Below, piece by piece: positions 44,896-58,296 of a DNA stretch of 64,000 bases. The notes beneath the pieces were generated by a model. The model was not told the DNA's origin, did not search any database, and was given only the letters and a program-made list of their open reading frames with translations. Numbering within the stretch: the stretch's first letter is position 1; each line of letters opens with the position of its first letter. Source of the stretch: Plasmopara viticola (lineage: Eukaryota > Oomycota > Peronosporomycetes > Peronosporales > Peronosporaceae); NCBI GenBank assembly GCA_001695595.3, contig MBPM02000002.1, positions 1,116,001 through 1,180,000 of the forward strand, given 5' to 3'. A program made the translations under genes and the position numbers.

Positions 44896-47331
44896 AATAT
44901 TTTGGGTACTGTCTTACCACAATTCAATCGAGGGACTTATTCTGGGATTAAGCATTCCTTCGGAGTAGTTAAACCAAAGCTGGACCACCTTAAACGAAAA
45001 AGTTTGCACTCGTGAGCTTAAAAGCAATTTTTGATTGGGGAGATACACCTACGAAGTGATCTGTCTTCGTTATGATGCGAAGCGTAAGTTTATACGCGAG
45101 TATGATGCACGAGATCTACACGGTAAACACGAGTAGCCGTCCTAAAGAGTTTCCTTTGCAAGTAATAAAGCTCCGCTAGTAGCATTGGCTGCTGGCGAGG
45201 TGGCACTTCTACTATAGGTAAACGCGAGGTCAAAAGATCGCGGCTTAACTGCAAACGATCGTTGCTTTTACATTGAGATCTCGACATAGTCGTACTTTAG
45301 CCAACAGCTTCGATGATTTCCGTGGCGTGAATAAACCATAGCATTTTGTAAATTTTTCTTCACGACCGTCAATGATGCTCTACTTCTCTTCACATTCCTT
45401 GTCAAAGCGCTAGCTGTATTTGGCGATCACGAAGCGCTAAAAAAGTCGCTATCACCTCAACTTTAAGTCTTCTTTTTTTGATACGGCAACTTCTGCACGA
45501 TCGAAAGTACGCGCTGAAAACTGCTTTCAGAGGTCAACCCTGGCGGACGGACCCAGGCTTTTTCAGAGTGACCTCTCACCTTTAAAGCCCTTCGAAAGAA
45601 ATAGGGCTTTTTCGCCATGTGCTTCATGAGATTTAAGGTTAAATCGGCCGCGGTGCCACTCAGCATATGTTTTAAATTGCGTTGAAAAGCCACTTCTCTA
45701 TGTAATAAAAATTAGGCTTTGAAGTGATAATCCCTATGCATACAGTCCTTTGTTCAGCACGGCATTGGCTATGGGCCTTGCTTGCTAGTCCCATTCAGCT
45801 GTCAGATGTTAGTTTTTGTACGCAACAATGCGGCTCACGTATCGACGAATTTTTACACTTTTATGCTAATGCGCTTAGGAGCCCTAACGGTCCTTAAGCC
45901 TTTGAAAGATCAAGTGCTCTTGAAAAGTTATGAGCAAGACGTGTTAAACCTTTTCCATCCAGATCTCTAATTTGAGATCAGTTTCCTTACGGAAACAACA
46001 AATTAACTCTGCTTATAGTCAGATGGGGGCAACAACAGAACAAGGGATGCGATTGCGTCCGCACAAGACTTTCGTTAACAAATATGAGAGAAAATGAGAA
46101 TGGCTCTATCAAGAATGACAAGGTAATTTTTATGCGAAAAATCTTTGTATCGAAAAAGTAAGTTCAGTATTTACCGACAGACTTAAATGTCATTTTATTG
46201 GGTCTTTTTTTTATGGTCCTAAAAGGCACGGATCGGCGATATTTTCAAAACGATATCAACGCACTCAGCAATTTGCATACGGTCCACAGCACTTTGAGAT
46301 TCATGGAAATACCACAGAGCACCTACTGTTCTTCAAATGCTTAACCTTATTAGTAAGGCATTCAAATTTCTCATCTTACATTACCAGTAGTCGCCTTTTG
46401 TATTTGTGCACTCTAGGAGGTGTGAAGGGACATACGCGATACGAATACTCATAGTTGCGATCTCACGACTTTAAAGTAGAATGTGCGCTAAAGTCTCGCT
46501 AATTTGGTTTGAGGCACGCAGAGCTCGTGGCTAGTGTGCAGCACGAAAGGGCAAATGAGATAAAATAAAGAAGATGTTCGGTGCACTCAAAAGATACAAA
46601 GGTGTTGAAAATTGATTAATACTTCCGCTTTTTAGAGTATTTTTAATTGGGGCAACTGGCTGGATACAGAGAAACAAACACAAATTCTTCATGGCGAGAC
46701 AAGGCTTTAGCAAAGAAGTCCAACAAATGTGAGGGCATGAACAACATAAATGGTCTTAATTACCGCAGCGTTTGGTTTTTGAGGGTGATACCAACTCATT
46801 CAAGAGGGCAATGTGTGAAGCGATAAAATAGATGAACATTTATGATCCCATCAGATTTACTGGCTCTAGGAGAATTGTATTCACCTACGGTCGACTGACA
46901 TTTTAGACCAGCTTCGTATCAAACAATCAATAATGTACCCGCCGGATCAGCAGAGTATAAGTACACGACCGCGCTTGTTCAACCTGATTTGTCGGTGTAA
47001 TACATCACATAAGGCTTCAAATAGAAAGCTTATGCGCATTCACTCCAAGAAAAAGCTCAGGATGAGTAGTCATTTCACAAAATACATAGATTTGACAAAG
47101 AATTGAGAGTGTAATAAGCTTTAGTATTGTATAGATACAACCCTTTTAGGACTGCAAACGTAGCTGTTGATTCGACGGCAGGAAGTGCTTTTAGTCGATA
47201 CAAACACATATTTAAAACTCAGGTTAGATCGAAGTTACTCTACGAACACTCGTCGTTTCTGATGTTCTCTCTATAGTCACATGGCTTTGGTGTTTTAGGG
47301 GATGAAGATATGTATAGCCCCGCAAATATGA
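44896..47331. other. AT-rich interval without a supported gene
   Basis: Only short frames. A 76-codon minus-strand frame at 45463-45693 and a 65-codon frame at 45090-45287 have no recognisable similarity. Confidence 0.4.
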
Positions 47332-47374
47332 ATGGGAAATGATACCGGGCAGGCACTTTTCGCTAACGAGCAGG
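47332..47374. repeat. MULE terminal inverted repeat, left
   Basis: Reads inward ATGGGAAATGATACCGGGCA..., the inverse of 49859-49901 with one mismatch (GAGCAGG against GGGCAGG). Confidence 0.93.
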
Positions 47375-47568
47375 AACTGATGTGTATATGAATTAAATAG
47401 ATTGGCATTTCTTCTCTGTGATTGGCTGGAGAGTAAATTCTTAGTCGTGATATCAATTCTCGTGTGCTACACCAATCTCATATGCAACTTATCCCCAAAA
47501 CTACTTTTCGACGTTAAAACCGCGACTTTCCACGCAACTTTGACGTATTCTTCCGCAGTAACATCACC

Positions 47569-49485
47569 ATGAACACTCTTGGCCAGCGTGTCTTCAGCTC
47601 TCACGAGGACGCACGCAAAGCTATAAACACGAAGCTCGGAGATGAGGGGTTTAATGTGTCAGTCAAACACACGTACTACTACAACAACGATCCGACAACA
47701 AACGACGTAAAGAACATTGTTCTTGTATGCTCATGTCACAAAAATCCTGACTTCATTGGTGCTGGGAGCTCAGAAGCTAGCCGTAAACGCATCAGACCAA
47801 GTAGAAACCCTGGCTGTTTGTTCCGGCTCAAAATCGTCAGCGATAAGGAGCGCACTGTCTGAAAAATCGTGGTACAGCAAGGAGAGCACAGCCATCCACC
47901 CTTCGCGCACGAATCGGTACACCCCAAAGGCCGTCAACTGACAGGAGAGCAGCGCCAAGGTGTACTTTCTGACCTCCGCAAGCGCATCAAATCCGCAAGA
48001 TTTGTTACTGACTTACGGGACGACAACGTCTTCATTACGGCCAGAGATATCTACAACTTGCGGCAGGCCGAACGCCTTAGATTCCTTGCGGGTCGTACGC
48101 CAATAAAAGCTCTACTTGACAGCCTTGCGCCTGCAGCAACATACTTTACGCAGCTTGATTACCAGCAGCAGCTGACCCATCTTCTGATCGCATCACCTTG
48201 CGCCAAAGAAATCTGCGAGAGGTTCTCGGCTTGCCGGGTTTGGTTGATTGACGCGACGTACAAGACGAACAAATTTGGACTGCCTCTTCTGTATATCGTT
48301 GGTATCACCTCCACAAACCAGGCATTTACGTTCGCCTACTGCTTTATGAACGCCGAGAGGGAGGATGATTATGTCTGGTCGATGAGGCATATCAGCAACG
48401 TCTTCAAGGAATACGGCATAATCGGCAACAACAACGATGATAATGTATTTGTCACCGATCGCGAACTGGCGCTGACTAACACGCTTGCTGCTATATTTCC
48501 CGACTCCCATCGATTATTATGCAGATGGCACATCTACAAAAACCTCAAGGTTAAAACTCGCCGGTATTTTGTACACAACGAGGCATATGATGTATTCGCA
48601 AGGGACTGGATATGCATGGTCAGCAAGTCCAACATTGACAAATACAACGCGCAGCTTGACATGATGCGAGGGAAGTATCCTGCCGTTGTGTTGCGTTACG
48701 TTGAAGATACCTGGCTTATCCACAAGAAGAGATTTGTGTCTTGTTTCTTGCATGATGTTGGGCATTACGGGCATGTCACCACCTTTCGGGTTGAGTCTGC
48801 GCATCACTCGTTGAAGACTTGGCTTGGAGGATCTACGGGCGATCTTCTCTCCGTGGAAACAGCATTGCGGCTAGCATGCCACGGCCAGATCAACGCCATC
48901 CGCCATCAGAACAACGTACAACCACCAAAAGTGACTGCAATTTCAGCTCCTATTCTTCCTTTGCAAAATCAAATTGCTGCTGCGATCAAGTACATGACAG
49001 AGCAGTTGGAAGTTGCCTCGGATCACCGGAAATACGTGCTTTTGCAACATTTAGCGGCAGTACGAAGCGATGAGATCCATGATTTTGCCAGAGTTCGCCG
49101 CCGTGGCCGACCTCTTGACGCTTTATACCGCAACAGCACCCGCCGCGATCTCTCTGCATTCGAGCACGTCGAGAACGTTTTCGCAGAGAGCCCAAAAGGA
49201 GGTAACTCGTGCTGGAATTGCCAGCAACAAGGCCACAATTCACGCACGTGTCTCAACTCAACTGTGTTATCTGCGTCACAATCTGCGGCATCGCGACGAC
49301 GACGTGCACTGGTATCAGCATCCTCGGTATCGCAACCGTCCTTGCAGCTCGCACCTGCACCTGCACCTGCTGTAACTGCACCTGCAACGCAAGAAGAAGC
49401 TGTAGAAGCAGATGCAGCGCTGCAAGCGTGGACTGATTTGACGAAAGAGGAGGTGCGAATGCTGGAATATGAGCAAGGCCGATGA
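47569..49485 (+). pseudogene. MULE transposase, broken by one in-frame TGA
   Basis: From ATG 47569 the frame gives a FAR1-like zinc domain (FSSHEDARKAIN, CSCHKNPDF, GCLFRLKIV), meets TGA at 47860-47862 (codon 98), then continues in the same frame for 540 codons to 49485 with the rest of the FAR1 domain (VVQQGEHSHPP, its HxH). After that come the MULE DDE domain (CRVWLIDATYKTNKFGLPLL, VFVTDRELAL, HRLLCRWHIYKNL), then a CCHC knuckle CWNCQQQGHNSRTC and an Ala/Pro-rich tail. The family usually has Trp at the TGA position, so a single base change fits. The rest is intact. It could be inactive, rescued by readthrough, or a sequencing error. Confidence 0.9.
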
Positions 49486-49858
49486 TGCCAATGTCACGCC
49501 GATGCTGTTTGGATGTACTAGTAGATGTTCTGTTCCTAGGTAGATCTTCCAAGTTGTAAGGTCCACCCCCCGACTATTTAATAAACCATCGCGTGCGCGT
49601 GTAATGTATGGCACTCCTCGAAAAGTTTGCGCCTTGGATGATGGATTTTTTACGGTAGAGGGGACGCTGACATTGACGTCAATGTCAACGTCCACGTCAA
49701 GTTCGGGCGTTTTGAACGATGTTCCGTACGCAAGAAATCATCATCATCACATGTTTGCTACGTAGAATGTATGAGTTTCTCTCACAAAATTCATAGCTAG
49801 CATGTGGTATCTTTTCTCGCATGGGAATTCATTTCGGGGTTCCTTATGAATTCCAGTG

Positions 49859-49901
49859 CCTGCCCGTTAGCGAAAAGTGCCTGCCCGGTATCATTTCCCA
49901 T
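49859..49901. repeat. MULE terminal inverted repeat, right
   Basis: Inverse of 47332-47374. Just inside it the motif TGCCTGCCCG is repeated. Confidence 0.93.
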
Positions 49902-51242
49902 ATGGATTTACCTGCTATTCCTAGACTAAATCAATAAAGTAATATCTCTATTGGCAACAAAGCAGAATTTTTGAGTCCAATTAGATAATGTGACTAAATT
50001 ACAATGCGAGGAATACAATTTTTTAAACTTGTATGAATAGCATACTCGTTGCTAGCCAGTTCTTCCATAAGTAATTCTCAAAGCTTTGAGTCACTCCTAT
50101 TCCAACAATAATGGGCCTTAATGACATCACTAATTAAAGTACGTTCGGAATTTTTCAACCAGCGTCTGTTAATAGCATTAGATTAAAGTGAATGACTAAG
50201 AGACAATCATTTTAAGTGTATGGGTAGGTGGACCAAAACAACTCAGGCTTTATCAAGATCGACAGCTAAAAATCATCATCGCTGAGAAGAAAACCACAGC
50301 TTCATATGATGCCGCGCTAAACACTTGCTGTGCAGAAGCCGCCTGGTCCGTAAGGCTTCGGAAAATAAGTAACTCGAAAGCATGAAGATCCTGTTTCGCG
50401 GATCCCATTTATCGTAGCAAAAATAGTGATAATGTCTCTAATATAGTTAAGTACGTGATAGACCTTCAATTTTCAACAGGATCCATCGAGATGCAACGCT
50501 GACACATTCTTTTAGCTCACTGATAAAGCGCGATGCCCTGCGCGATTAGTATTTCAACTCAAGCCTACGGATACATGGTAAAGTATCATAAAGAAACGTC
50601 TAAAAATGCAACCGACACACAGCGCGTTCGAAATTCTACTATAGCTTGCATAGAGATTTATATATTATGTATTGGCGCTCGTTGTATATATAAAGCTTCG
50701 CAAAAAAACGACAACTAAATGGCCTCGGACGCAACATGGCTTTTGTATCGCGCAGTTGCAACTGAAAAAGAATCGGTCAAAGGTAGATGATCGAAACGCA
50801 GAGGTAAACACAAGGATAATTATCATTGGTGAACGACTATCACTATCTTTGGTCTCAAGGGAGCATAGCGTGCAATAAATCGGGCGTGAAATTCGTGCGA
50901 TAACTACTTTCACGTTAAACATTACAAAGTTCAATTTTAAAGTCTAAACATGGACCAAAGTAATTTTTGGAATAATGAGTTTCCCCGTTTTTGACCCCGT
51001 CTAAATATCGATGTGGTGTCTATCGAAAATCAAGAGCCACCATACCTTTATGAATCCTCTTGATCAACGTGACTTTTATTTTTAAAAGATGGACTTTGTA
51101 AAATTACCTTTTACAAACACCCCAATAAGACTTAAAGTTCACCTGTAGGAAATAAGTTTTAAATATCACTCTTTAACATACAAACAAGGAATTAGTATAG
51201 TCATGACTATAATAAAGCAGGAAACAAAGACGGCGGCCGGCC
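49902..51242. other. AT-rich interval without a gene
   Basis: Short frames only; no repeat or RNA gene recognised. Confidence 0.4.
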
Positions 51243-51527
51243 TCATCCTTTTACATGAGCGAAGACAGCACCGAAGAAGGCTGTTTTGGTTTTCACAGGT
51301 ACCTCTGCACCGAAGTTGGCATCTGTGCAAAGGCTGCGCCTATTATAAAGACCTTGTCTGTTAGAAAGCTTGAACCTGTGTCGTGGGCGGCCAGCTCCAG
51401 TAAACTGTAAAATCGAGGGAGGTGTTAAATGTACATTGCACGGCTTATGCAAGTCATGGCGCTGGGTAACACACTTACCTGCTTTCTGCGTAAGAAGAGC
51501 TTTCCAAAGGCTACAAGTGTACGACAT
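51243..51527 (-). CDS. Possible small spliced gene, unrecognised
   Basis: ATG at 51525-51527 opens MSYTCSLWKALLTQKA, followed by a strong donor GTAAGT at 51478. An exon ending at 51243 reads GRPRHRFKLSNRQGLYNRRS...FFGAVFAHVKG. An acceptor at 51395 (CTGGAG) restores frame and gives about 66 residues, basic in the middle; the better-looking acceptor TTTACAG at 51405 would lead to an early stop. The unspliced frame is also open (94 codons). A basic organelle-type small protein is possible but I cannot name a family. Confidence 0.3.
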   Translation of the reverse strand: MSYTCSLWKALLTQKAGKCVTQRHDLHKPCNVHLTPPSILQFTGAGRPRHRFKLSNRQGLYNRRSLCTDANFGAEVPVKTKTAFFGAVFAHVKG

Positions 51528-54500
51528 GGTTTGATTCAGAAGAATTTAATATTATAGCGCGACTTTTTGGCAGCTATGCGCGTGCTTTTAGACCTCTCTT
51601 TTTAATTTTGGCTCAGTGTCGTAAGAAGCTAGTAAACAAGGGTGGCTTAAGGATACTTCCCAGAAGTATTTACACCACAAATAGATTAGCGAAGATCATA
51701 TCGCGATAAGGTGAGTCTATGCCATGCTACGATCCAAAGTAACCCAGATCAAACGATGTAATTTACGTGTGTGAGCTAAAACCGGAACCTGTCAGAACCA
51801 ACTCATTATTATAATATATTAGTTTGGCATCACACCAAAACAAGTACTGGAAGTATAAGGCCCGGGTGCAAGTACGAAATCACTTCTACTACACTTCATC
51901 ATCATCCAAAAGCCCTCGACTTAGTAAAGCAACACCAATTGACCGACAAATGGTAACGGCCTTAAGGCAATCAAGCCGTAGTCAATTTGGCGGCTTCTAC
52001 GAGATCTTTGCAACGAACTAAATGCGCCAATTTTACAAGAAACTCTAGGTGTTCACGAATCACTTTTAAGTCAAATTGCACTTCGAGTTAGAGAGCCATT
52101 AACCTATGTAATTAAGGAATAACAAAGGAAGTTGCTCTCATCTAGACCTTGTGCCTACAGTTTTAGAGCAGGACAGCAAGCCACACGCGTTTTAATTGGT
52201 CAGATTGCGGCAACTCTGGACCCTCGCCATGTGATCCGCGAGCTTCAAAGTTGAAATCACCTTTGCGCACGAAGTGCAAGGCCTCCGAACAGCATCGTAA
52301 ATTTGCTTTATTTCGAGTGAAATTTCAGGTCTAAAAATCCACGCGGATTGACCAGTAACTTGAGCACAGGTTAGCCTCATGATCTTTAGGTAGTCTATTG
52401 GCGCTTAATACTCCACTCGGATTAGGTGGACCTACAAGGTCGAGCATAGGGGGAACGTTATAATTTTTTTTTTAATTTTTTTTAGCGCTCGTTCAAGACT
52501 CGAAGTCAACGGGTACGTCGGCATTGTTTTCAGGATCGATGATGTCATCTTTATTTAGCACAGTTTGAGACACAAAAGTACTGAGCTAATTATTTTCTGG
52601 TAGTTTTTTATTCTATTTAGCACAACTATATCCCCTCCAAAACCGTTTGAAGGTAGCTGCAAATGCACCCCTAGCCCTGCCGACCGACGTTTTACGTAGA
52701 AACATAGCTGCATTCGTAGGAATTAAGTTAACACAATGAAGACCTGATGAAGTACACACCTCTGCCCCCTTCTTTAGTCGCATTTAGTTTTTGCGGAGTG
52801 GGCAGAACTCAAGGTGTCAAAAATCAGGCCCGTAAATGTGTAAGCCTTGTCGAGTGCAAACCGAACTAATCTACCCGCGAATGTAGTTTTCAGCGCACTT
52901 ATTGCACAGTGTGTCCTATAGCACCTTTTGCATTTACTGTCTGTGAGAGGGTTTGCTAATAGTCACTAGCGAATCGGCTGTATTATTAAAAGCAGCGCTT
53001 TCCGACAAGCAGGCGTAACCACAGGCCCTTATCTGACTATATCACATCCAGAAAGCCACGGTATCTACATTTCGTATTGATTGATAGATTTGTCATTTGA
53101 TCTACAGTTATTCTGGCCGAGACAGGTGCCAAATGCATCTTTTTGCTCAGACAGAACTTTATACAAGCATTCGAGATATTAAAGACGAGGATTGCGGTCC
53201 TTTGGAATTGATCTCGGGTGGATCTCACTGGTTCATACACACCTGGTCGCTCGTACGGACACCCGGCGTTCACAAAATGTTGTCAAACACATTCGCTCAA
53301 TCTGGTTGACCGCTGATTAAATTACAATAACGCTTCGGATTATATTTCTCTCCATGTCTGCGTCGTTTACAACAACGACTCCGGCTTGAACATTCTATCG
53401 ATGAGCAGACTTTCTCCCCACTCATTGCGATGCAAAGTATGATTGTTGGAGGGTTTTGGTCCTCAGATTTGTCAATTTTGCTTGTGACCAAAAGTTACAC
53501 TCACTGCTATATCGACATCCATTTTGTATGCTTTGTGGACAGAAGATTGTACCACCAAAAATTTCCTATCTGACTTGTTCGAAAGCTAGTCGCCCGCAGA
53601 TTGGCTTTGGCACGTTTGTATATACAAATCCAAGCTCTGTAAGGAAACGGCAGGCGTCTTGCTATTCGGTTGTGCGAGTAAAACAAGATTATCGTCGTCC
53701 ACATTCCGAGTAAGTCACGAAAGGCTTAAATTCCGTGTTATGGCAAGAGCGCCCACTTAGCAGCCTGGACTGGAGCGATGTAACTCGTTCATGCAATGTC
53801 CGGTGGTTTGCGACAGTGCAACTAGCTTAGTCACGCACAATCGATGCCATAAGAGGAGGCGTGCTAAACGGAAGTCCGAAAGACGCTTTTCTTGATAGCA
53901 GTATTCTGCATTATCATCACTTAATTTTCCATTTTGGGATGGTGCTTTGTGGGAGTAGTAAAGGTATGTACAAATGAGCCTAACCCTTTTTTGCATTCTT
54001 AAATGATCGTGGCATAGTCCAAGCCGACACGCAAGTAACTTTGAAAGTCTGCTTGAATCTTTTGACTGCTTTTGAAACAGCCAATTACTATAGTCTTTCC
54101 AGCTTTGCAGACTAATTTCTAAATTCTGGTGCGAAGCTCAGTAGCTCTCATGATCTCATAACGAGATTTGGAGGGATTTATGAGTTTTCAGAACGGCTAT
54201 GCACGCAATGGCGCCTCCGTATGTCCGGTAAAAGTCTGCAATGGTCATAACAATTCTTGGGCCAGACAATTGAACATTACAAAGCATTGAAGTGCCCTTC
54301 AGTTCGAGAATCCGCTTTAATGGTGTGGATTTTTAACTAATGACGGATCTGATTCTGGGGATATTCTTTCATTAGAAGTACATGTTGTACCCTTTCTAAA
54401 ATTTGATTTGTATTCTTTAGATAGCCAAAGATGATGTCGAGGCTTAAGTAATACTAGTTTTGGCAGAATATGCAATAGAGTCAAAGTCCCTGACCCTCAA

Positions 54501-56469
54501 ATTGGTCTTACAGGTCCTTGTGTACTTGATCACATGTGAATTTACCAATATGTTGTGATAACCGAGCAACGCAGGCAAAATTGCCACTATTACTATTTGG
54601 TGAAGCAGGTCGCCTGACCACTCAATGCGGTGCAGCTGCGATCGCTGTTCAGAGGCTATTTACACGACGTTGGCATCTTCGTGTACAAGAAAGGATCCAT
54701 ATCTTAATTAGTAAATGTGGGCCTCCAGAATCAGAGGGCTTTTCGTTTTTACTCTTTTTTACATTGGACTCTATACGATTAGCCAATAAATGCAACAAAA
54801 GAAGACAGCTAGAACTAAAAACTTAAGATTGATATCAACGAGCCCGTTTGTCAATGCAGCTTTCAACAATGCTCACTCACAGTCCGGCCTGCATGCGAGT
54901 GCGTAGGCAAGGACTAATAAATACTGCTTACGTACCTCTATCAATGTCGACGATGATTAGATTTGTAGTGAAGTGGCTCTCGAAAACCTTTTGAGGCCTC
55001 AACCACACACACTGCCGACAAAGAGAGAGGGTACTTCAATAACTATGAAGGTATTACCTTGTGTACACGTCGCCAGAGCCGGCTAACGTCTTTGATGATT
55101 AGTATTGGTGGTGCTTGTTAGATCAGTTCGTCTTTGCGGGGCGTAGAAAGGGATTTTTGCACCGTATAGAAGTATTTAGAGGCCGCAAGTAATTAACAAG
55201 CACAGCTTCTACGTATGTAATTTGTGTCACTTTCCAATGCTTGATCGCTTCTAATAGTCGATGAAATTGATTCTAACGAATAATCATGGTCACATCAACT
55301 TGCGCTATGTGTGCGGCATATATAAGATGTGAGTTTGATGGCATTGTGACGTATCCTAAGACCCACACCTTAACATTCAAATAAGCGCAAATTGCCGCCA
55401 ATGAAAACTTTATATGGATTACATAGAAAATATGCAAGTGACTAAGGCAGCGACTACACCAACATGACCCAAGACCATGTTTCAATAGCTTGCATTAATT
55501 TTGCTCTTTACCCAATTAAGTTTTACAGGTAGCGTCCTTAAGTCACGGCACAAACTGTGCGTTTTCTTTGCCCGAGGCTTGTCAGCTCAATGAGGTCGGC
55601 CTTGTCCTAAGTCTACTTTCGAGGAGCCAGATACAATCTATCAAGGGTCCATTGATTCCATCACATTTAACAAGGTGGACGAAAAGGAGAGAAAACCACC
55701 TGGTTGGGCACCATAATTCCTTTTGTACATTGCGTGTTATTTTATCGCTTCATGCACAGCGATGATAATGGTCAACATTGCTGCCCTTTTCAGAAGCCTG
55801 CCGTCAGCTTTTTTGCTTTGACTGCATCTTTTCTAGTCGCTTTGTCTGATTGACGTCAACAGCGGATTGAATTGCGTCAATTGCTCTTGCCACATAGCTC
55901 TCTGAATCGCCACTAGACTTGGCATCGGCGTTTATCATACTTAAATTGTTGATGGATAGTGTGTAGGTTTTGTGCTGTCATTTCTTGAACGAGCCATCTA
56001 CACTTTCTCTTATTTCTTTATGGGCATGCTGCCGTGTTGGTTTTGCTACTCTAAATCTTAATACATCACGTTAGTATAATAACGAAAATGGGGTGAATTG
56101 GCGACGCACATAATTTGCGTGCCAGCTTTGACTTCGATCAAAGATTCACTCAATTGGTGATCATTATTTTTGCCTCGTAAATGAAATTTTAGCAACGCTT
56201 GGTGTGCATCTCTAGGGCGAGCATTGTTCTTACTAAAGTTCCAGCTCCATTCCGGCCACGATTATATGATTAATACTTTCATTAATACGAAATTGGAAAG
56301 TCTACCATTAAACCGCGACCTTTACTCGCAAAAATAATCGAGCTGAAAATTGTCATACTCAAATTTGCAGCAATCACGACGAATTCAACCCTTTTGAAAA
56401 AATGCGAAGACTACCCCGCCATTATATTCATACTATTTCGTTATGGCGCCCTATGAGATCCTCATTTTA
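51528..56469. other. Long AT-rich interval without a supported gene
   Basis: About 5 kb with frames below 100 codons and no domain, splice pattern or repeat that I recognise. Runs of T occur near 52460-52485. Confidence 0.4.
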
Positions 56470-57903
56470 CTATATTCCGACCCCTTTGGAATTGGTCTCC
56501 GCTTCACTTGGCACAGCCTCAGCTTGCTCGATTGCTGAAGGGGCAATCGGAATTGTATGAGCTTGCACTGCTTCTTCCGCTATTCGATCTAATTGGCAAC
56601 AGACATTATGAGCTACGCAAACAGAGAATCTAAGTAACATTCTGGCAAGCACACACCCTGCTGCCACTTTGTCTGCAAATGTGCAACCATCTCCGCCACA
56701 TCTTGCAGGCGCTTGTGAATCACTCGCGATGGCGTGTTCCTCAGCTCTTCCAAAAGTGGCTGCATTTCGGAAGCAGCCATATTCATTTTGTGGTCGTTCG
56801 CTAGCACCTCCTTCAGCGTCATCCCAGAGATAGCTACAGATACAACCACTTTAAGCTTTTAGGCATCCTCGATCACACAGTATCCTTGAGCGAACGGACC
56901 TGCGGATGGCGCGTTAATCGCAGCTACCTTGACATTTACCTTGGAATCTTGGAAACTTCTGGCCGCGAGTCCTAGCATTACGAATAACCCCGTATCACCA
57001 ATAGCCGCACAAGTTTACACAAAGCCTTTCACTCACCGGAACTCTCGGCCATCCGGTCAATCTCTGACACGACACGCGTTGAAGACTCGCTCGCTGTCTC
57101 ACGTCATAAAAACGTCATCCAGCGGCATTTTCTTCAGACATATATGCACACCACGATCTCTTACCTGCAACATCAACCTGCAGCTCGTGCTTATGCCCTG
57201 CTTCAGGCCCCAGTAACAACTCGTCGGGCACGGAGCTGTTGTTGGTGTAGCAATTGTAAATTTCGTCACTGATTCGGTGGTTGTGTTGAGATATTTGGTT
57301 ACGCACACGGACAAGCCACCGGACCCGATTAGGCTCTCCGTCCACCACCTCAAATACAACGTCAGCCGTGATACGGGCCAAGCAACCCGTGTATCGATTG
57401 TGCAAGTGGGTACGCACTCCATGGCCCCGCGACGGCTGGATACAGCCATGTGTACACCAATAGGCCATTGTGGCGTACTTAAAGTTGCCGGGCACGGGGT
57501 ATTTCTTAAACTTGTGCTTGTTATTCCAGTACGTTGTAGTGGACGAGCTGCGACGTCGATACATGGTCATGGTACGCGTCATGTAGCTATTCCAGGCTTG
57601 AATGAAGGCGTCCCAAGTGTCAAAAGTCAGTGGTTCAAAGGAGGGCATGTAGACTGTCACAGAGCCACGCGACTTGGCCAAGTCCTCGCGCAGCTGAAAG
57701 TTCTTGGTGCGGCGCTTTTTGACCAGCGGCTCCTCCATGTCCGGATGAAGCGAGTGCGAGATTGATGGCGACGGTGATGGCTCGTGGATCGGTGAAGGTG
57801 ACAACTCCTGGGCAGGGGACGAAAATGCTTCTCGAATGGGCGAAGGTGACGCCTCATGGGTTGGCAAAGTTGAAGCTACTACGGCATCCTTATTGCTGGT
57901 CAT
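56470..57903 (-). CDS. FAR1-type DNA-binding domain protein without transposase, five exons
   Basis: Exons on the minus strand: 57903-57165, 57093-57037, 56971-56940, 56855-56657, 56588-56470; introns 65-84 nt, phases consistent, 381 residues. The N-terminus is Ser/Pro-rich with repeated SPSP motifs and a basic KKRRTKN. A FAR1-like zinc domain covers about 95-215 (FDTWDAFIQAWNSYM, YWCTHGC, NRYTGCLARITADV, VRVRNQISQHNHR), with Cys and His-x-His ligands visible. Then come a short SEIDRMAESS segment and a helical tail (KLKVVVSVAISGMTLKEVL, SEMQPLLEELRNTPSRV). No DDE transposase, knuckle or terminal repeat surrounds it. Most likely a host transcription factor derived from a MULE DNA-binding domain, as with plant FHY3/FAR1; that role is inference. 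Confidence 0.8.
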
Positions 57904-58296
57904 GGCGGGCTTCAGTTGCAGGTGGACAGGAAGAAAGGTGGGGATTGATCCGCAACATTACAATCGGCTTTGACGGGGAGATAATCAGATTGAGCAGGAG
58001 AACAAGAGACAAGCCGTCCAGATGCAATTGAAACGTGACGATTTATGTGATGCCACTAAACCCATACCAATACTCATAAAAAAGCATTATTGTCGTTATC
58101 CAGTCAGTCACTATTCGATAATGGCGATTCTACAACGCCGTCACGATTTTACCCCTCGGACTTCGTGTAAAGAACGCAAAAGTCACAATACTGTATTCAG
58201 TCCCTTTGCAGACAGAGCAGCACCGCAACTGACGTGCTGGGGCGAGACCCCGACTAGCCGCAGTGTACCATTTCCAAGTGTCTTTGTAGCTGCGTG
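57904..58296. promoter_or_regulatory. Divergent promoter region of the FAR1-domain and CH-TBC genes
   Basis: 393 bp between two diverging starts, without a coding frame of note. It must hold both promoters; no specific element was identified. Confidence 0.4.

Larger units (their letters stand above)
47332..49901 (+). mobile_element. Complete FAR1-type Mutator-like element (MULE)
   Basis: A 2570-bp element. Terminal inverted repeats at 47332-47374 and 49859-49901 agree at 42 of 43 positions (outer end ATGGGAAATGATACCGGGCA). Between them lies one transposase gene with FAR1-type DNA-binding domain, DDE transposase and zinc knuckle. The 9-11-bp target duplication usual for MULEs is not evident at these borders; only ATATG is shared. 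The high TIR identity points to a recent insertion. Confidence 0.93.

Noticed and set aside
49668..49687. Perfect 20-bp palindrome TGACATTGACGTCAATGTCA
   Set aside because: Lies inside the MULE 3' region, made of repeated GACGT units; no evidence of function.
51404..51478. Intron ending at TTTACAG in the small frame
   Set aside because: Good splice signals but the joined frame stops after 14 codons, so the product would be about 30 residues.
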